A stretch of 64,000 nucleotides of DNA from positions 1-64,000 of the forward strand of contig JAHBVV010000037.1 of the NCBI GenBank assembly GCA_019637335.1. Direction: 5' to 3'. The DNA comes from Candidatus Hydrogenedentota bacterium (GTDB lineage Bacteria; Hydrogenedentota; Hydrogenedentia; Hydrogenedentales; JAEUWI01). The notes under the pieces are model-generated. The model was not told where the DNA came from, ran no database searches, and saw only the letters and a program-made list of their open reading frames with translations. Every line of letters begins with the position of its first letter. Position 1 is the first letter of the stretch. The position numbers and the translations under genes were made by a program. This document shows positions 1-7,778 of this stretch, piece by piece.

Positions 1-81
1 CAGGGACGGCAGGGACGGCAGGGACGGCAGGGACGGCAGGGACGGCAGGTGCGCCGGGGACGGCAGGTGCGCCGGGGATGG
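1..81. repeat. 9-bp GGAC tandem array (CAGGGACGG)
   Basis: Five perfect copies of CAGGGACGG fill positions 1-45. Two copies of a related 18-bp unit (CAGGTGCGCCGGGGAYGG) follow to 81. The array probably continues left of the window. It lies 3' of the minus-strand gene proB. The same class of nonamer recurs at 19693, 25604, 30961, 31845, 57943 and 63006. Confidence 0.9.
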
Positions 82-90
82 GGTGGGATT

Positions 91-125
91 GCACGGGCAA
101 GCCCTTGCGGGCTTGTCCGTGGCAC
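91..125. repeat. 35-bp hairpin repeat, copy 1 of 2
   Basis: The stretch folds into a 12-bp stem (ACGGGCAAGCCC with GGGCTTGTCCGT, one G-T wobble) around a TTGC loop. It is flanked by GC and GGCAC. An identical 35-bp copy lies at 52334-52368. It sits 3' of the minus-strand gene proB, so it could also help terminate transcription, but no T-run follows on either strand. Confidence 0.8.
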
Positions 126-178
126 ACCTGGGGTGATGGGGACGGGGTGTGGCGATTTGTGGGGGCGTCGCCTGGTGG

Positions 179-1306
179 TCAGATTAGGACGAGGTTGTCG
201 CGGTGGACGACTTCGTCGTAGAGTTTCTGGCCGAGGATGGCCTGGATTTCATGGCTCTGTCGGCCCATGATGCGCGCGACTTCGGCGCTGGAGTAGTTGA
301 CGAGGGCGCGGGCGATGAGTGCGCCGTGCTGGTCTCGGATTTCGACGGCGTCGCCGGCGCTGTAGTCGCCTGTGGATTGTGTGATGCCGGCGGAGAGGAG
401 GCTTTTGCCGTGGGTGACGATGGCTTCGCGGGCACCGGGGTCGACGGTGATGGCTCCGTGGACGGTTCGCCCGAAGGCGATCCAGCGTTTGCGGTGGGGG
501 AGGGCGCTTTCGCCGGGTTTGAAGAGGGTGCAGCGGGCGTCGCCATCGAGGACGCTGTGGATGATGTTGGGTGTGTGCCCGTTGGCGATGACGGTGGGTA
601 CGCCGGCGGCGACGGCGATGCGGGCGGCGACGATCTTGGTGCGCATGCCGCCGGTTCCGGTGAGGGTGCCGGCCCCGCCGGCGAATTGCTCGATTTCGGG
701 GGTGATTTCTTCAACGACGGGGATGTGGGGGACGTCGGGGTTGGTCTGGGGGTTGCCGGCGTAGAGGCCGTCGATGTCGCTGAGGATGATGAAAAGGCCG
801 GCGCCGAGCTTGGCGGAGATTTTGGCGGCGAGGGTGTCGTTGTCGCCGAAGCGGAGCTGGTCGACGGCGGTGGAGTCGTTTTCGTTGACGATGGGGATGA
901 TGGATTTCATCTGGAAGAGGTGCTGGATGGTGTTGCGCACGTTGAGGTAGCTTCCGCGCTCATCGAGGTCGCGTAGCGTGAGGAGGACCTGGGCGGTGTG
1001 GAGTCCCTCGCCGTAGGTCATGAAGAGGGTCTCGTAGTAGTGCATGAGGGTGGCCTGTCCGACGGCGGCGACGGCCTGTTTGTCGGGCAGGGCTTCGGGA
1101 CGGCGGACCAGCTTGAGCGTGTTCATGCCGCAGCCGATGGCGCCGGAGGTGACGATGAGGACGCTGAGGGGGTGGGCCTCCTTGAGGCGGCAGATTTCCT
1201 TGACGACGGACTCCATGACCTGGCCTTCGAAGGCGCGGCGTCCGCTGAGGAGGCTGGTTCCGATTTTGATCACCAGGGTCTGGATGCTGTCGGGATCGAA
1301 CTTCAT
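179..1306 (-). CDS. proB: Glutamate 5-kinase
   Basis: This cytoplasmic enzyme phosphorylates L-glutamate with ATP to gamma-glutamyl phosphate, the first step of proline synthesis. The 375-residue protein has the amino-acid kinase fold over about residues 1-250, with the start motif KIGTSLLSG near residue 14, VTSGAIGCG near 52, NENDSTA and FGDNDTLAAK near 140-160, and the GTGGMRTK loop near 215. A C-terminal PUA domain follows (about 275-365), the usual long form of the family. It lies 178 bp downstream of obgE on the same strand. Its usual partner proA is not adjacent but about 55 kb away at 56551-57804. The ATG start has no strong ribosome-binding site. Confidence 0.96.
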   Translation of the reverse strand: MKFDPDSIQTLVIKIGTSLLSGRRAFEGQVMESVVKEICRLKEAHPLSVLIVTSGAIGCGMNTLKLVRRPEALPDKQAVAAVGQATLMHYYETLFMTYGEGLHTAQVLLTLRDLDERGSYLNVRNTIQHLFQMKSIIPIVNENDSTAVDQLRFGDNDTLAAKISAKLGAGLFIILSDIDGLYAGNPQTNPDVPHIPVVEEITPEIEQFAGGAGTLTGTGGMRTKIVAARIAVAAGVPTVIANGHTPNIIHSVLDGDARCTLFKPGESALPHRKRWIAFGRTVHGAITVDPGAREAIVTHGKSLLSAGITQSTGDYSAGDAVEIRDQHGALIARALVNYSSAEVARIMGRQSHEIQAILGQKLYDEVVHRDNLVLI

Positions 1307-1484
1307 GGATGCTCGGGTGCTCTGTGTGTGGTGTGGCGGCGCGGGCCGCCGGGAGACCGTTCCGGAGCGTGGCGCAGGCGCGCGGCGCGGGGCCGAATCA
1401 CCGGCGGGAAGGCGCTATCTGGCGCGTCCGGGGCCGGTGTCGCGTTCCGTTGCGGGGCTTCGGGACGGGCGAGTAGTATGCGGC

Positions 1485-2741
1485 TTATTCCGGGTGATAC
1501 TCAAGCTCCAGGTCGCCGATGAAGACGGATTGTCCGGCGTGGGCTCCGAGGCGTTTGAGTGCGCGGTAGATCCCCATTTTTTCGAGGACCTTCTGGAGGT
1601 GGGCGACGGCTTCGGGGTTGCCGAAGTCGGTCATGCGTACGGCGCGTATGGCGCGGTCGCCGGAGACGCGGAAGCCGCCGGCTTCCTTTTCGATGGTGAA
1701 GGGGGCCTCGTAGACGTACTCCCGCTCGGGCTCGGGCTCGGCGGGTTCGGCGAGATCGGCCTGGCGGGCGGCTTCGACGAGTCCCCAGAGGTGTTCGATG
1801 AGCGCGGGGATGCCTTCGCCGGTGGCTCCGGCAATGGGGAAGGCCCCGGGGAACTGATCGAGGAGATCGCCGAGGCGTTCGCGGTTTTCGGTGATGTCGA
1901 TTTTGTTCAGGGCGATGGCGAATGGGCGCGCGGCGAAGACATCGCTGTATTGCTGGAGCTCGTTGCGGAGGGTTTCGAGCGTTTCGGCGGGGTCGGGGTC
2001 GCCGGTGTCGATGAGGAAGAGGAGGAGGCGGGTGCGCTCGATATGGCGGAGGAAATCGTGCCCCAGGCCTTTGCCGCCGGCGGCCCCTTCGATGATGCCG
2101 GGGATATCGGCGACGGTGAGCGAACGGTGGTCACTCAGGGGGACGACGCCGAGGTTGGGCGTGATGGTGGTGAAGGGGTAGGCGCCGATTTTGGGGCTTG
2201 CGGCGGAGATTGCCGAGAGGAGCGTGGATTTGCCGGCGTTTGGAAGCCCGACGAAGCCGACTTCGGCGATGAGCTTGAGTTCGAGGAGGTATTCGCGGTC
2301 TTCGCCGGGCTCGCCGCGTTCGGCGAATTTTGGGGCGCGGTTGGCGTTGGTGGCGAAGCGGGTGTTGCCCTTGCCGCCCTTGCCGCCGCGGGCGGCGACG
2401 AAGGCCTGGCCGTCCTCGGTGAGGTCGGCGAGGATGTCGCCGCTTTCGAGGTCGCGGATCATGGTGCCGAGGGGCACGGTGACTTCGAGGCTGGCCCCGC
2501 AGCGGCCGTGGAGGGTCTTACCCTTGCCGTGCACGCCGCGGTTTCCCTGCCATCGGGGGTGAAAGCGGATGTCGGTGAGGGAGGAGGCGCGTGCGGCGGC
2601 CACGAGGACGACATCGCCCCCGTTGCCCCCGTCGCCCCCGTCGGGGCCGCCGAGAGGCACATAGGCCTCCCGGCGGAAACTCACACAACCGTCGCCGCCA
2701 CGGCCACCGATGACGCGAATCTTAACGCGATCTACAAACAT
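1485..2741 (-). CDS. obgE: GTPase Obg/CgtA, ribosome assembly
   Basis: Obg is an essential GTPase acting in late 50S subunit assembly and stress signalling. The 418-residue protein starts with the glycine-rich Obg fold (FVDRVKIRVIGGRGGDGC, then GGPDGGDGGNGGDV). The G domain carries the P-loop GLPNAGKST, the G3 motif DIPGIIEGA and the G4 motif NKID. The C-terminal OCT domain (EYVYEAPFTIEKEAGGFRV onward) is present, so this is the long form. It follows rpmA by 21 bp in the classic rplU-rpmA-obgE order and is almost certainly co-transcribed with those ribosomal genes. Confidence 0.97.
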   Translation of the reverse strand: MFVDRVKIRVIGGRGGDGCVSFRREAYVPLGGPDGGDGGNGGDVVLVAAARASSLTDIRFHPRWQGNRGVHGKGKTLHGRCGASLEVTVPLGTMIRDLESGDILADLTEDGQAFVAARGGKGGKGNTRFATNANRAPKFAERGEPGEDREYLLELKLIAEVGFVGLPNAGKSTLLSAISAASPKIGAYPFTTITPNLGVVPLSDHRSLTVADIPGIIEGAAGGKGLGHDFLRHIERTRLLLFLIDTGDPDPAETLETLRNELQQYSDVFAARPFAIALNKIDITENRERLGDLLDQFPGAFPIAGATGEGIPALIEHLWGLVEAARQADLAEPAEPEPEREYVYEAPFTIEKEAGGFRVSGDRAIRAVRMTDFGNPEAVAHLQKVLEKMGIYRALKRLGAHAGQSVFIGDLELEYHPE

Positions 2742-2762
2742 GGCGGGCGGCGAAACACGCTG

Positions 2763-3023
2763 CTATTCAGCAGCGGGAACGATATCGACGCACTGGCGGC
2801 CCTTCTTGAAGAAGCGGAACTGCACGATGCCGTCGGTCAGGGCGAAGAGGGTGTGATCGTTGCCCAGCCCGCAGTTCTTGCCCGGTGCGAACTTGGTGCC
2901 GCGCTGGCGGACGATGATGTTGCCGGCGACGACCGACTGGCCGCCGTAGCGCTTTACGCCGAGGCGTTTGGACTGGCTGTCGCGCCCGTTGCGGGAGCTG
3001 CCGCCTGCTTTCTTGTGTGCCAT
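2763..3023 (-). CDS. rpmA: 50S ribosomal protein L27
   Basis: The 86-residue protein is full length for L27, begins [16 protein letters not shown] and contains the typical [20 protein letters not shown] and [19 protein letters not shown] segments. L27 reaches the peptidyl transferase centre with its N-terminus. There is no N-terminal extension of the kind removed by Prp protease in Firmicutes: the mature-type AHKKAGG sequence follows the start directly. A strong ribosome-binding site (AGGAAGGG) precedes the ATG. It sits 15 bp after rplU. Confidence 0.98.
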   Translation of the reverse strand: MAHKKAGGSSRNGRDSQSKRLGVKRYGGQSVVAGNIIVRQRGTKFAPGKNCGLGNDHTLFALTDGIVQFRFFKKGRQCVDIVPAAE

Positions 3024-3038
3024 CTGGGTAACCCTTCC

Positions 3039-3350
3039 TTATGCCTTGATTTCGCGAATGGTGATTTCGCTGAAGCTCTGGCGGTGTCCGTAGGTCCGCA
3101 TGTAGTTTTTGCGGCGTTTCTTTTTGAAGACGCGGATTTTCTTGCGGCGTCCGGCCCCGGTGACTTCGGCGATGACGCGTGCCCCGCTGAGCGCGTCGGG
3201 CTCGGCGACGATGCCGTCTTCGTTGACGAGCAGGCAGACGTTATCGAGCTCGACGCTCTCGCCGACGGGGGTGTCCAGCTTTTCCACCCGGAGGCGGTCT
3301 CCCTGGGCGACCTTATACTGTTTGCCGCCCGTAACCACTACAGCGTACAT
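3039..3350 (-). CDS. rplU: 50S ribosomal protein L21
   Basis: The 103-residue protein begins MYAVVVTGGKQYKVAQGDRL and ends with the KIRVFKKKRRKNYMRTYGHR segment typical of L21, which binds 23S rRNA. It is the first gene of the rplU-rpmA-obgE unit. The ribosome-binding region (GGAGAATACCC just before the ATG) is identical over 11 bases to the one in front of alaS at 34554. The 93 bp separating it from the upstream aspartate dehydrogenase gene could hold its promoter, but I see no clear consensus. Confidence 0.98.
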   Translation of the reverse strand: MYAVVVTGGKQYKVAQGDRLRVEKLDTPVGESVELDNVCLLVNEDGIVAEPDALSGARVIAEVTGAGRRKKIRVFKKKRRKNYMRTYGHRQSFSEITIREIKA

Positions 3351-3443
3351 GGGTATTCTCCGTTGTTTTTCTCGCTGCCGGCGGCTGCGCCCGCAGATAA
3401 TCTCACTTAATTCGTCTCACGCGAACGGGCCTGGCCGCGCCGT

Positions 3444-4262
3444 TCAGGAATCTGAAAACTGCCGCGTGAAGGCCATGGCCGCCGCGCGCAACTCCGCGCT
3501 CGCCGAGAGTGACGCCAGGTAGCTCGACTTGGCGTTTCGCGGCGATGGCAGGTTCGTCGTCACGGTTTTGAGCCGCCCGAAGGCGCCTTCCGCGTCCACT
3601 TCGTGGCTGTTGCGGGTGGCGTTCGGGTCGGCGATCACGCAAACCTTGGTTTCTTCGGGCCCGATGCCGATGAGGCTGAGCGCTCCCGCGACGTTCACAT
3701 TTGCGGGAAAGGCCTTGACCGCCTCCAGGGCGTTGCCCTCGAATACGACTTTCGGTTCCGTCAGATTTTCGATGTCGATATTGTTTTCAACGAGGTACGG
3801 CGCGCCGGCGAGCCCTTCCGGGGGCTTGCGCGTGGTCAGGGTGACCATGTGCAGGCCGCCTTCCATGGCGGCGCGAATTCCGTCGAGGCCGCAGAGGGCT
3901 CCGGACGGTATCCGTACCTGAATTCCGCTTTTCCGGGCCTGTTCGAGGACATCGGGTACGGCCATCAGGCCGCCGACGCTCATGATCAGGCAATCTTTGT
4001 GGTGTTTCATGGCGGCTTCGAGCACGGCCTGAACCGCGCCGCCGACCGCGCACTCGATGATGAAGTCGACCTCGGCGGCGAGTTCATCGAGCGAGCAGAT
4101 TTTTGCGTTCAACTGGAAGGTGCGCAGGAGCACGCCGGCGCGTTCGGGCGCGACATCGTGCAGGGCCGCGATTTCGGCCGGTATCGTCCCTTTGTGGAGG
4201 GCGATGCAGATATCCGCGCCAATATTGCCACACCCGACCAAACCAACCTTCATCTTGGCCAT
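3444..4262 (-). CDS. nadX: L-aspartate dehydrogenase (NadX type)
   Basis: The enzyme oxidises L-aspartate with NAD(P)+ to iminoaspartate, feeding NAD synthesis or aspartate catabolism. The 272-residue protein starts with a Rossmann motif (VGLVGCGNIGADI). It contains the family signature segments FIIECAVGGAVQ, IMSVGGLM, IPSGALCGLDGIRAA and FPANVNVAGALSLIGIG, and the late histidine-containing ATRNSHEV. Length and order match the aspartate dehydrogenase domain family. A consensus-like promoter lies at 4376-4405, about 110 bp upstream. Its 3' end is 93 bp from rplU, so some read-through into the ribosomal unit is possible. A role in NAD synthesis would parallel nadD at the far end of the window. 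Confidence 0.9.
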   Translation of the reverse strand: MAKMKVGLVGCGNIGADICIALHKGTIPAEIAALHDVAPERAGVLLRTFQLNAKICSLDELAAEVDFIIECAVGGAVQAVLEAAMKHHKDCLIMSVGGLMAVPDVLEQARKSGIQVRIPSGALCGLDGIRAAMEGGLHMVTLTTRKPPEGLAGAPYLVENNIDIENLTEPKVVFEGNALEAVKAFPANVNVAGALSLIGIGPEETKVCVIADPNATRNSHEVDAEGAFGRLKTVTTNLPSPRNAKSSYLASLSASAELRAAAMAFTRQFSDS

Positions 4263-4375
4263 GGTGTTCCTCTCGCTATTTCGTCGGCAGCCCGCCTCGA
4301 CTACCGCGATTGCCGCCGGTTACAAAACGGGGCGGGGAAGGGGGTATGCGGCAGGCTTAACACATAAACCGCGAG

Positions 4376-4405
4376 ATAGTAGCATGTGGCGGAAGGGCAA
4401 GTCAA
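4376..4405 (-). promoter_or_regulatory. Sigma70-like promoter for nadX
   Basis: On the minus strand TTGACT (4400-4405) and TACTAT (4376-4381) are separated by 18 bp. Transcription would start near 4369 and give a leader of about 105 nt before the nadX ATG. Confidence 0.6.
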
Positions 4406-4455
4406 TGTTATGGCGATGTTTAGGGGGCCGCGGTTGGAAGGGGGGCTGGTGATTT

Positions 4456-4575
4456 GGGCGGCTTCGCCGCGTTGGACAGCCGGGACGGCCGTCCTACATT
4501 TTTCCGAGCAGATATGGGCGGCTTCGCCGCGTTGGACAGGCGGGACGGCCATTCCGCCTTCGGCGGACTTTGAGC
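4456..4575. repeat. 60-bp direct repeat, two copies
   Basis: Two 60-bp units start at 4456 and 4516 with the same GGGCGGCTTCGCCGC hairpin followed by a GTTGGACAG and GGGACGGCC segment. The second half of each unit is less alike. The repeat occupies most of the 425-bp gap between nadX and the PKD lipoprotein gene; apart from this and the nadX promoter and terminator, I see nothing else there. Confidence 0.85.
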
Positions 4576-4580
4576 CTGCG
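4554..4580. repeat. CCGCC-TTCG-GGCGG hairpin repeat fragment
   Basis: A hairpin CCGCCTTCGGCGG followed by ACTTTGAGCCTGCG matches the end of the longer repeat copies at 52223-52277 and 54378-54436 (which read ACTTTCAGCC). It is probably a truncated member of that dispersed family. Confidence 0.6.
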
Positions 4581-4634
4581 TTCTTCCGGGATGGCCGGGT
4601 TCCCGAGGGGGTGGATGATGGGGTTGAAAAAGAA

Positions 4635-4669
4635 ACCGGGCGCCCTGGCGGTTGGCCGGGGCGCCCGGT
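4635..4669 (-). terminator. Rho-independent terminator of the PKD lipoprotein gene
   Basis: Inverted arms ACCGGGCGCCC (4635-4645) and GGGCGCCCGGT (4659-4669) form an 11-bp stem. On the minus strand it is followed by TTTCTTTTTC, a good T-tract. It lies about 20 bp after the stop codon at 4688. Confidence 0.85.
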
Positions 4670-4687
4670 GGTGGTGGCTGGTAAGCG

Positions 4688-7237
4688 CTAGTTGTTGACC
4701 TGGATGAACGCGTTTTCGGTGCGCGTTACGGAGAAGCGGACACCGGTAATGGCGTGGTCGAACTCGACGGTCAGGGAGACGTTGTAGAGTCCCGGGTCGA
4801 GGTAGCGGTGGGTCGGGTTTTCATCCGCGCTCACCACGCCGTCGCCGAAGGTCCAGAGGCGGCTGAGGATGGGCTCGCTGTTGCTGTCGTCCGACTGGTC
4901 GAAGAACTGGACCTGGCTTCTGACGGGCGCGATCCGCGGCAGGGCGCTGAATGCGGGGGTTGGCGGCACATCGACCGCGATTTCGCGGGTTGTTGTGTCG
5001 GAATTGGTTGGTGTGGTCACGGTGAGCGTTACGGTGTAGGTACCGGGATTCTGGTACTGGTGCAGCGGCTGGCGCTGGGTGCTGGAGTTGCCGTCACCGA
5101 AATTCCAGGCGTAGGAGAGGAGCGCCGGGTCCGTTTCGGTGCCGGGCACGGTCTCGTTCAGGAACTGGAGCTGGTCGGTGGTGAGCGCGCCGTCTTCGAG
5201 CACGTTTTCGCGGGGTTCATCCTCGTTGGTCTGGACGCTGAAGCCCGCGACGGGCGGATTGAAGACGACGGTCACGGCCTGGGAGGTGGAAACTTCCCGG
5301 GCGGGGGTGATTGCGGTGAGGGTCACGGTGAACGTTCCGGCCGTTGTGAAGCGGTGGGTGGGGTTCTGGGCCGTGCTGGTGTTGTTCGGGCTGTTTGGAT
5401 CGCCGAAGTTCCAGAGATAGCTGGAGATCGGTTCGCTGCCCTGCAGGGTCATGTTGTTGAACTGTACGACATCGGGCGCGGCCGGATTCGGCACGTTGAA
5501 GGTGAAGGCCGGGGCCGGTCCCTGCACGACATTGATGTACGCGGTTTTCACGATGGTATCGGCGTTGTTGGACGGGGCGGTTGTGCGGACCGTCAGCGTC
5601 ACGGTGTAGAAGCCGGGCGCGTTGTAGGTGTGTACGGGGTTGCGGCTGTTGCTCATATTGGCGGCGCCGCTGTCCGGATCGCCGAAGTTCCACAGCCACT
5701 GGTTGATCGGGATGGATTGTGGCGCGATGGATTGGTCGGTGAACTGGACCGGTTCGCCCACGTTCGGGTCGAGGCGGGATGCGCTGAATTCGGCCCGCGG
5801 TGGCATGAAGGAGACGTTTATGGTCTCGGTTGCGGTATCGGAACCGTGGGCGGTGACGACGGTGAGCCGTACAACCAGCTGGCCGGCGATATTGTAGGAA
5901 TGGGAGGGGTTTTCCTCGGTGCTGCCGGCGCTCGAATCACCGAATTCCCAGATATACCCGGTAATGGGCGCGGATCCCGGCTCGGAGGTGTTGGTGAAGT
6001 TGACGGTTTCGAAGACGAACGGCGTACGGTCGCTGATTTCGAAGGATGCGGTGGGTGGCACGGTCACCACGGTGACAGTTTGGGTGTGCGTGTCGCTACC
6101 GTGGGCGGTGACGACATAGAGTGAGACTTCGTAATTGCCGCCGGTCTCGTAGGTGTGCGCGGGATTCTGCTGGCGGCTGGTGGCGCCATCGCCGAAGTCC
6201 CAGAACCATTGGAGGATTGGCGAGGAGCCGGGATCGGAGACATCGGAGAATCGCGCTTGCTGCAGGGCAATCGGGCGCGAGGGGTTGACGGCGATCCGGG
6301 CTTCCGGAGCCACTTTGCGCTGGACCACGATGAGGTTTGGCTTGGTGACGGTCTGGGAGGAATTGGCGGTATGCACGGTCAGGGAGACGGTGTAGATGCC
6401 GGCGGTCCGGTACTGGTGTATCGGGCGAAGGTCCTCGCTGGTCCGCCCGTCGCCGAAGTCCCAGACCACCCGTGTGATGGGCTCGGCGCCCGGTACGGAG
6501 AGGTTGGTGAAGGTGACGGTTTCGCCCTCGATGATGTTGGTTCTTGAGGCTTCAAAGTTTGTGGTCGGGGCGGGATTCCCGACGGTGATCCACGCCGCTT
6601 TCCGGGTGGTTTCCTCGGCGTTTGCGGTGGTCACGGTGAGGCTGACGCTGTAGAGGCCGGGTGTCGCGTAGACGTGTACGGGGTCGGTGGCGGTGCTGGT
6701 GTTTCCGTCGCCGAAGTCCCACAGGCGGGCGACGACATCACCGGCGGACTCGGTTTTCTCGCTGGCGTCGCGGAAGTTGACGGCCTGGCCGACATCGGGG
6801 CGCCGGTTGCTCGCGGTGAAATCAACCTGGAGCAGGTCCTCGGCGTATACGGTGAGCTTCTGGTCGGCGGCGCCTCCGGTGCGGATGATGATTTCGCCGC
6901 GGTTCACGCCGAGGAGCATGAGATTCCTGTCGACGCGGACGGGGACGAAAAGCCGGTTTACCGGCCCGAAACCCACGCAGTTGTCGCGGTTCTCGGTGCA
7001 CAACTCCGGGATAATCCAGGGTTGGCTACTGGAGACGACGACGGGTTCCGCGGGCGAATTGGTGAGATTCCGGTGGACCTGGAATGTCAGCGCGTCCTCA
7101 TCCGTCCCGAAATCGAGCACATTCGGCGTTAGAATCAGGGCGAGCCCGTTGTCTCCCTTCCACGGGCATCCGGCCAGCATGGCCGCTAGACAAACCACTA
7201 ACGCTACGCGAGTTACACTACCCCGATCAGCAAACAT
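4688..7237 (-). CDS. PKD-repeat lipoprotein with eight PKD domains
   Basis: The 849-residue protein begins with a lipoprotein signal peptide ending in LAGC (lipidated Cys near residue 24), so it is probably attached to the outer membrane or cell surface. Residues about 33-135 look like a BACON-type beta-sandwich (NVLDFGTDEDALTFQV, SSSQPWI). Eight PKD repeats follow, each about 85-90 residues, recognisable by W-[DENT]-FGD and a later Y..PG.Y.V.LTV strand: for example LWDFGDGNTS, VWDFGDGRTS, FWDFGDGATS and LWTFGDGVVS. Repeats 4 to 6 have altered FGDxxS loops. No catalytic domain is present, so the protein is likely an adhesive or structural rod, or binds polysaccharide or protein. It forms a single-gene unit with its own promoter and terminator. 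Confidence 0.88.
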   Translation of the reverse strand: MFADRGSVTRVALVVCLAAMLAGCPWKGDNGLALILTPNVLDFGTDEDALTFQVHRNLTNSPAEPVVVSSSQPWIIPELCTENRDNCVGFGPVNRLFVPVRVDRNLMLLGVNRGEIIIRTGGAADQKLTVYAEDLLQVDFTASNRRPDVGQAVNFRDASEKTESAGDVVARLWDFGDGNTSTATDPVHVYATPGLYSVSLTVTTANAEETTRKAAWITVGNPAPTTNFEASRTNIIEGETVTFTNLSVPGAEPITRVVWDFGDGRTSEDLRPIHQYRTAGIYTVSLTVHTANSSQTVTKPNLIVVQRKVAPEARIAVNPSRPIALQQARFSDVSDPGSSPILQWFWDFGDGATSRQQNPAHTYETGGNYEVSLYVVTAHGSDTHTQTVTVVTVPPTASFEISDRTPFVFETVNFTNTSEPGSAPITGYIWEFGDSSAGSTEENPSHSYNIAGQLVVRLTVVTAHGSDTATETINVSFMPPRAEFSASRLDPNVGEPVQFTDQSIAPQSIPINQWLWNFGDPDSGAANMSNSRNPVHTYNAPGFYTVTLTVRTTAPSNNADTIVKTAYINVVQGPAPAFTFNVPNPAAPDVVQFNNMTLQGSEPISSYLWNFGDPNSPNNTSTAQNPTHRFTTAGTFTVTLTAITPAREVSTSQAVTVVFNPPVAGFSVQTNEDEPRENVLEDGALTTDQLQFLNETVPGTETDPALLSYAWNFGDGNSSTQRQPLHQYQNPGTYTVTLTVTTPTNSDTTTREIAVDVPPTPAFSALPRIAPVRSQVQFFDQSDDSNSEPILSRLWTFGDGVVSADENPTHRYLDPGLYNVSLTVEFDHAITGVRFSVTRTENAFIQVNN

Positions 7238-7315
7238 GCAAAAGACTCCTTGCTTCCGCTATTCTATCGATAACGGATCCCTCTGGTCCCGTCAGGCATT
7301 ACGGCTCATGTTGGC

Positions 7316-7344
7316 ATCATGCCATTTTCACAGTTCCGTGTCAA
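7316..7344 (-). promoter_or_regulatory. Probable promoter of the PKD lipoprotein gene
   Basis: On the minus strand a perfect TTGACA (7339-7344) is followed after 17 bp by CATGAT (7316-7321). The -10 is weak, but the -35 and spacing are ideal. The leader would be about 70 nt. Confidence 0.5.
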
Positions 7345-7416
7345 CAGTATATTCGATCCGGCCGATCGCCCAGATTGCCCGGTAGCTCCTCCATCATAGA
7401 GAAACGGCGCGGCGGA

Positions 7417-7491
7417 TTGCACGTTTTCGCAACCGGGCTGGTATACTCTACGCAGCCTGGACGTTTCTGTTACCTCCACCCCCTGTAACAG
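7417..7491 (+). promoter_or_regulatory. Possible promoter and operator for the RND operon
   Basis: TTGCAC (7417-7422) and TATACT (7442-7447) are 19 bp apart, a long spacer. Twenty bp further an inverted repeat CTGTTAC (7467-7473) with GTAACAG (7485-7491) could be an operator. If transcription starts here, the leader before the adaptor ATG at 7779 is about 325 nt. The rest of the 541-bp gap shows no gene I trust. Confidence 0.35.
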
Positions 7492-7778
7492 GCCCGCCAC
7501 ATTCCAAGTGGATCAGCGGCTCGTGGACGGGCCCCTTTCTCCAATTTCCGCAGCCGCCACGGGCTCCCGGGAGTTGTTTTCCGGGTTCCGGCGGGTACGC
7601 GCCCGCGGCGTGAGACCGCGAGAAGGGGCTCCATCGTATGATTCAGAACGATCCGGGCCACTGGCGGCCATCCCCGCCGGTCATTTATTGCGGCGGGATC
7701 CGCGCAAGTTGTTTTTGGCGCGGCCGGGGCCACCTGGCGCCCGGCCCGAGACGTATAGTGAAAGGATACCGATTTCCA

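Noticed and set aside
1044-3410. A 788-residue plus-strand frame across obgE, rpmA and rplU.
   Set aside because: Antisense to three certain housekeeping genes, Gly/Asp/Glu-biased, no start signal.
4301-4552. An 83-residue minus-strand frame near nadX.
   Set aside because: Its first part is only the 60-bp repeat and its end runs over the nadX promoter.
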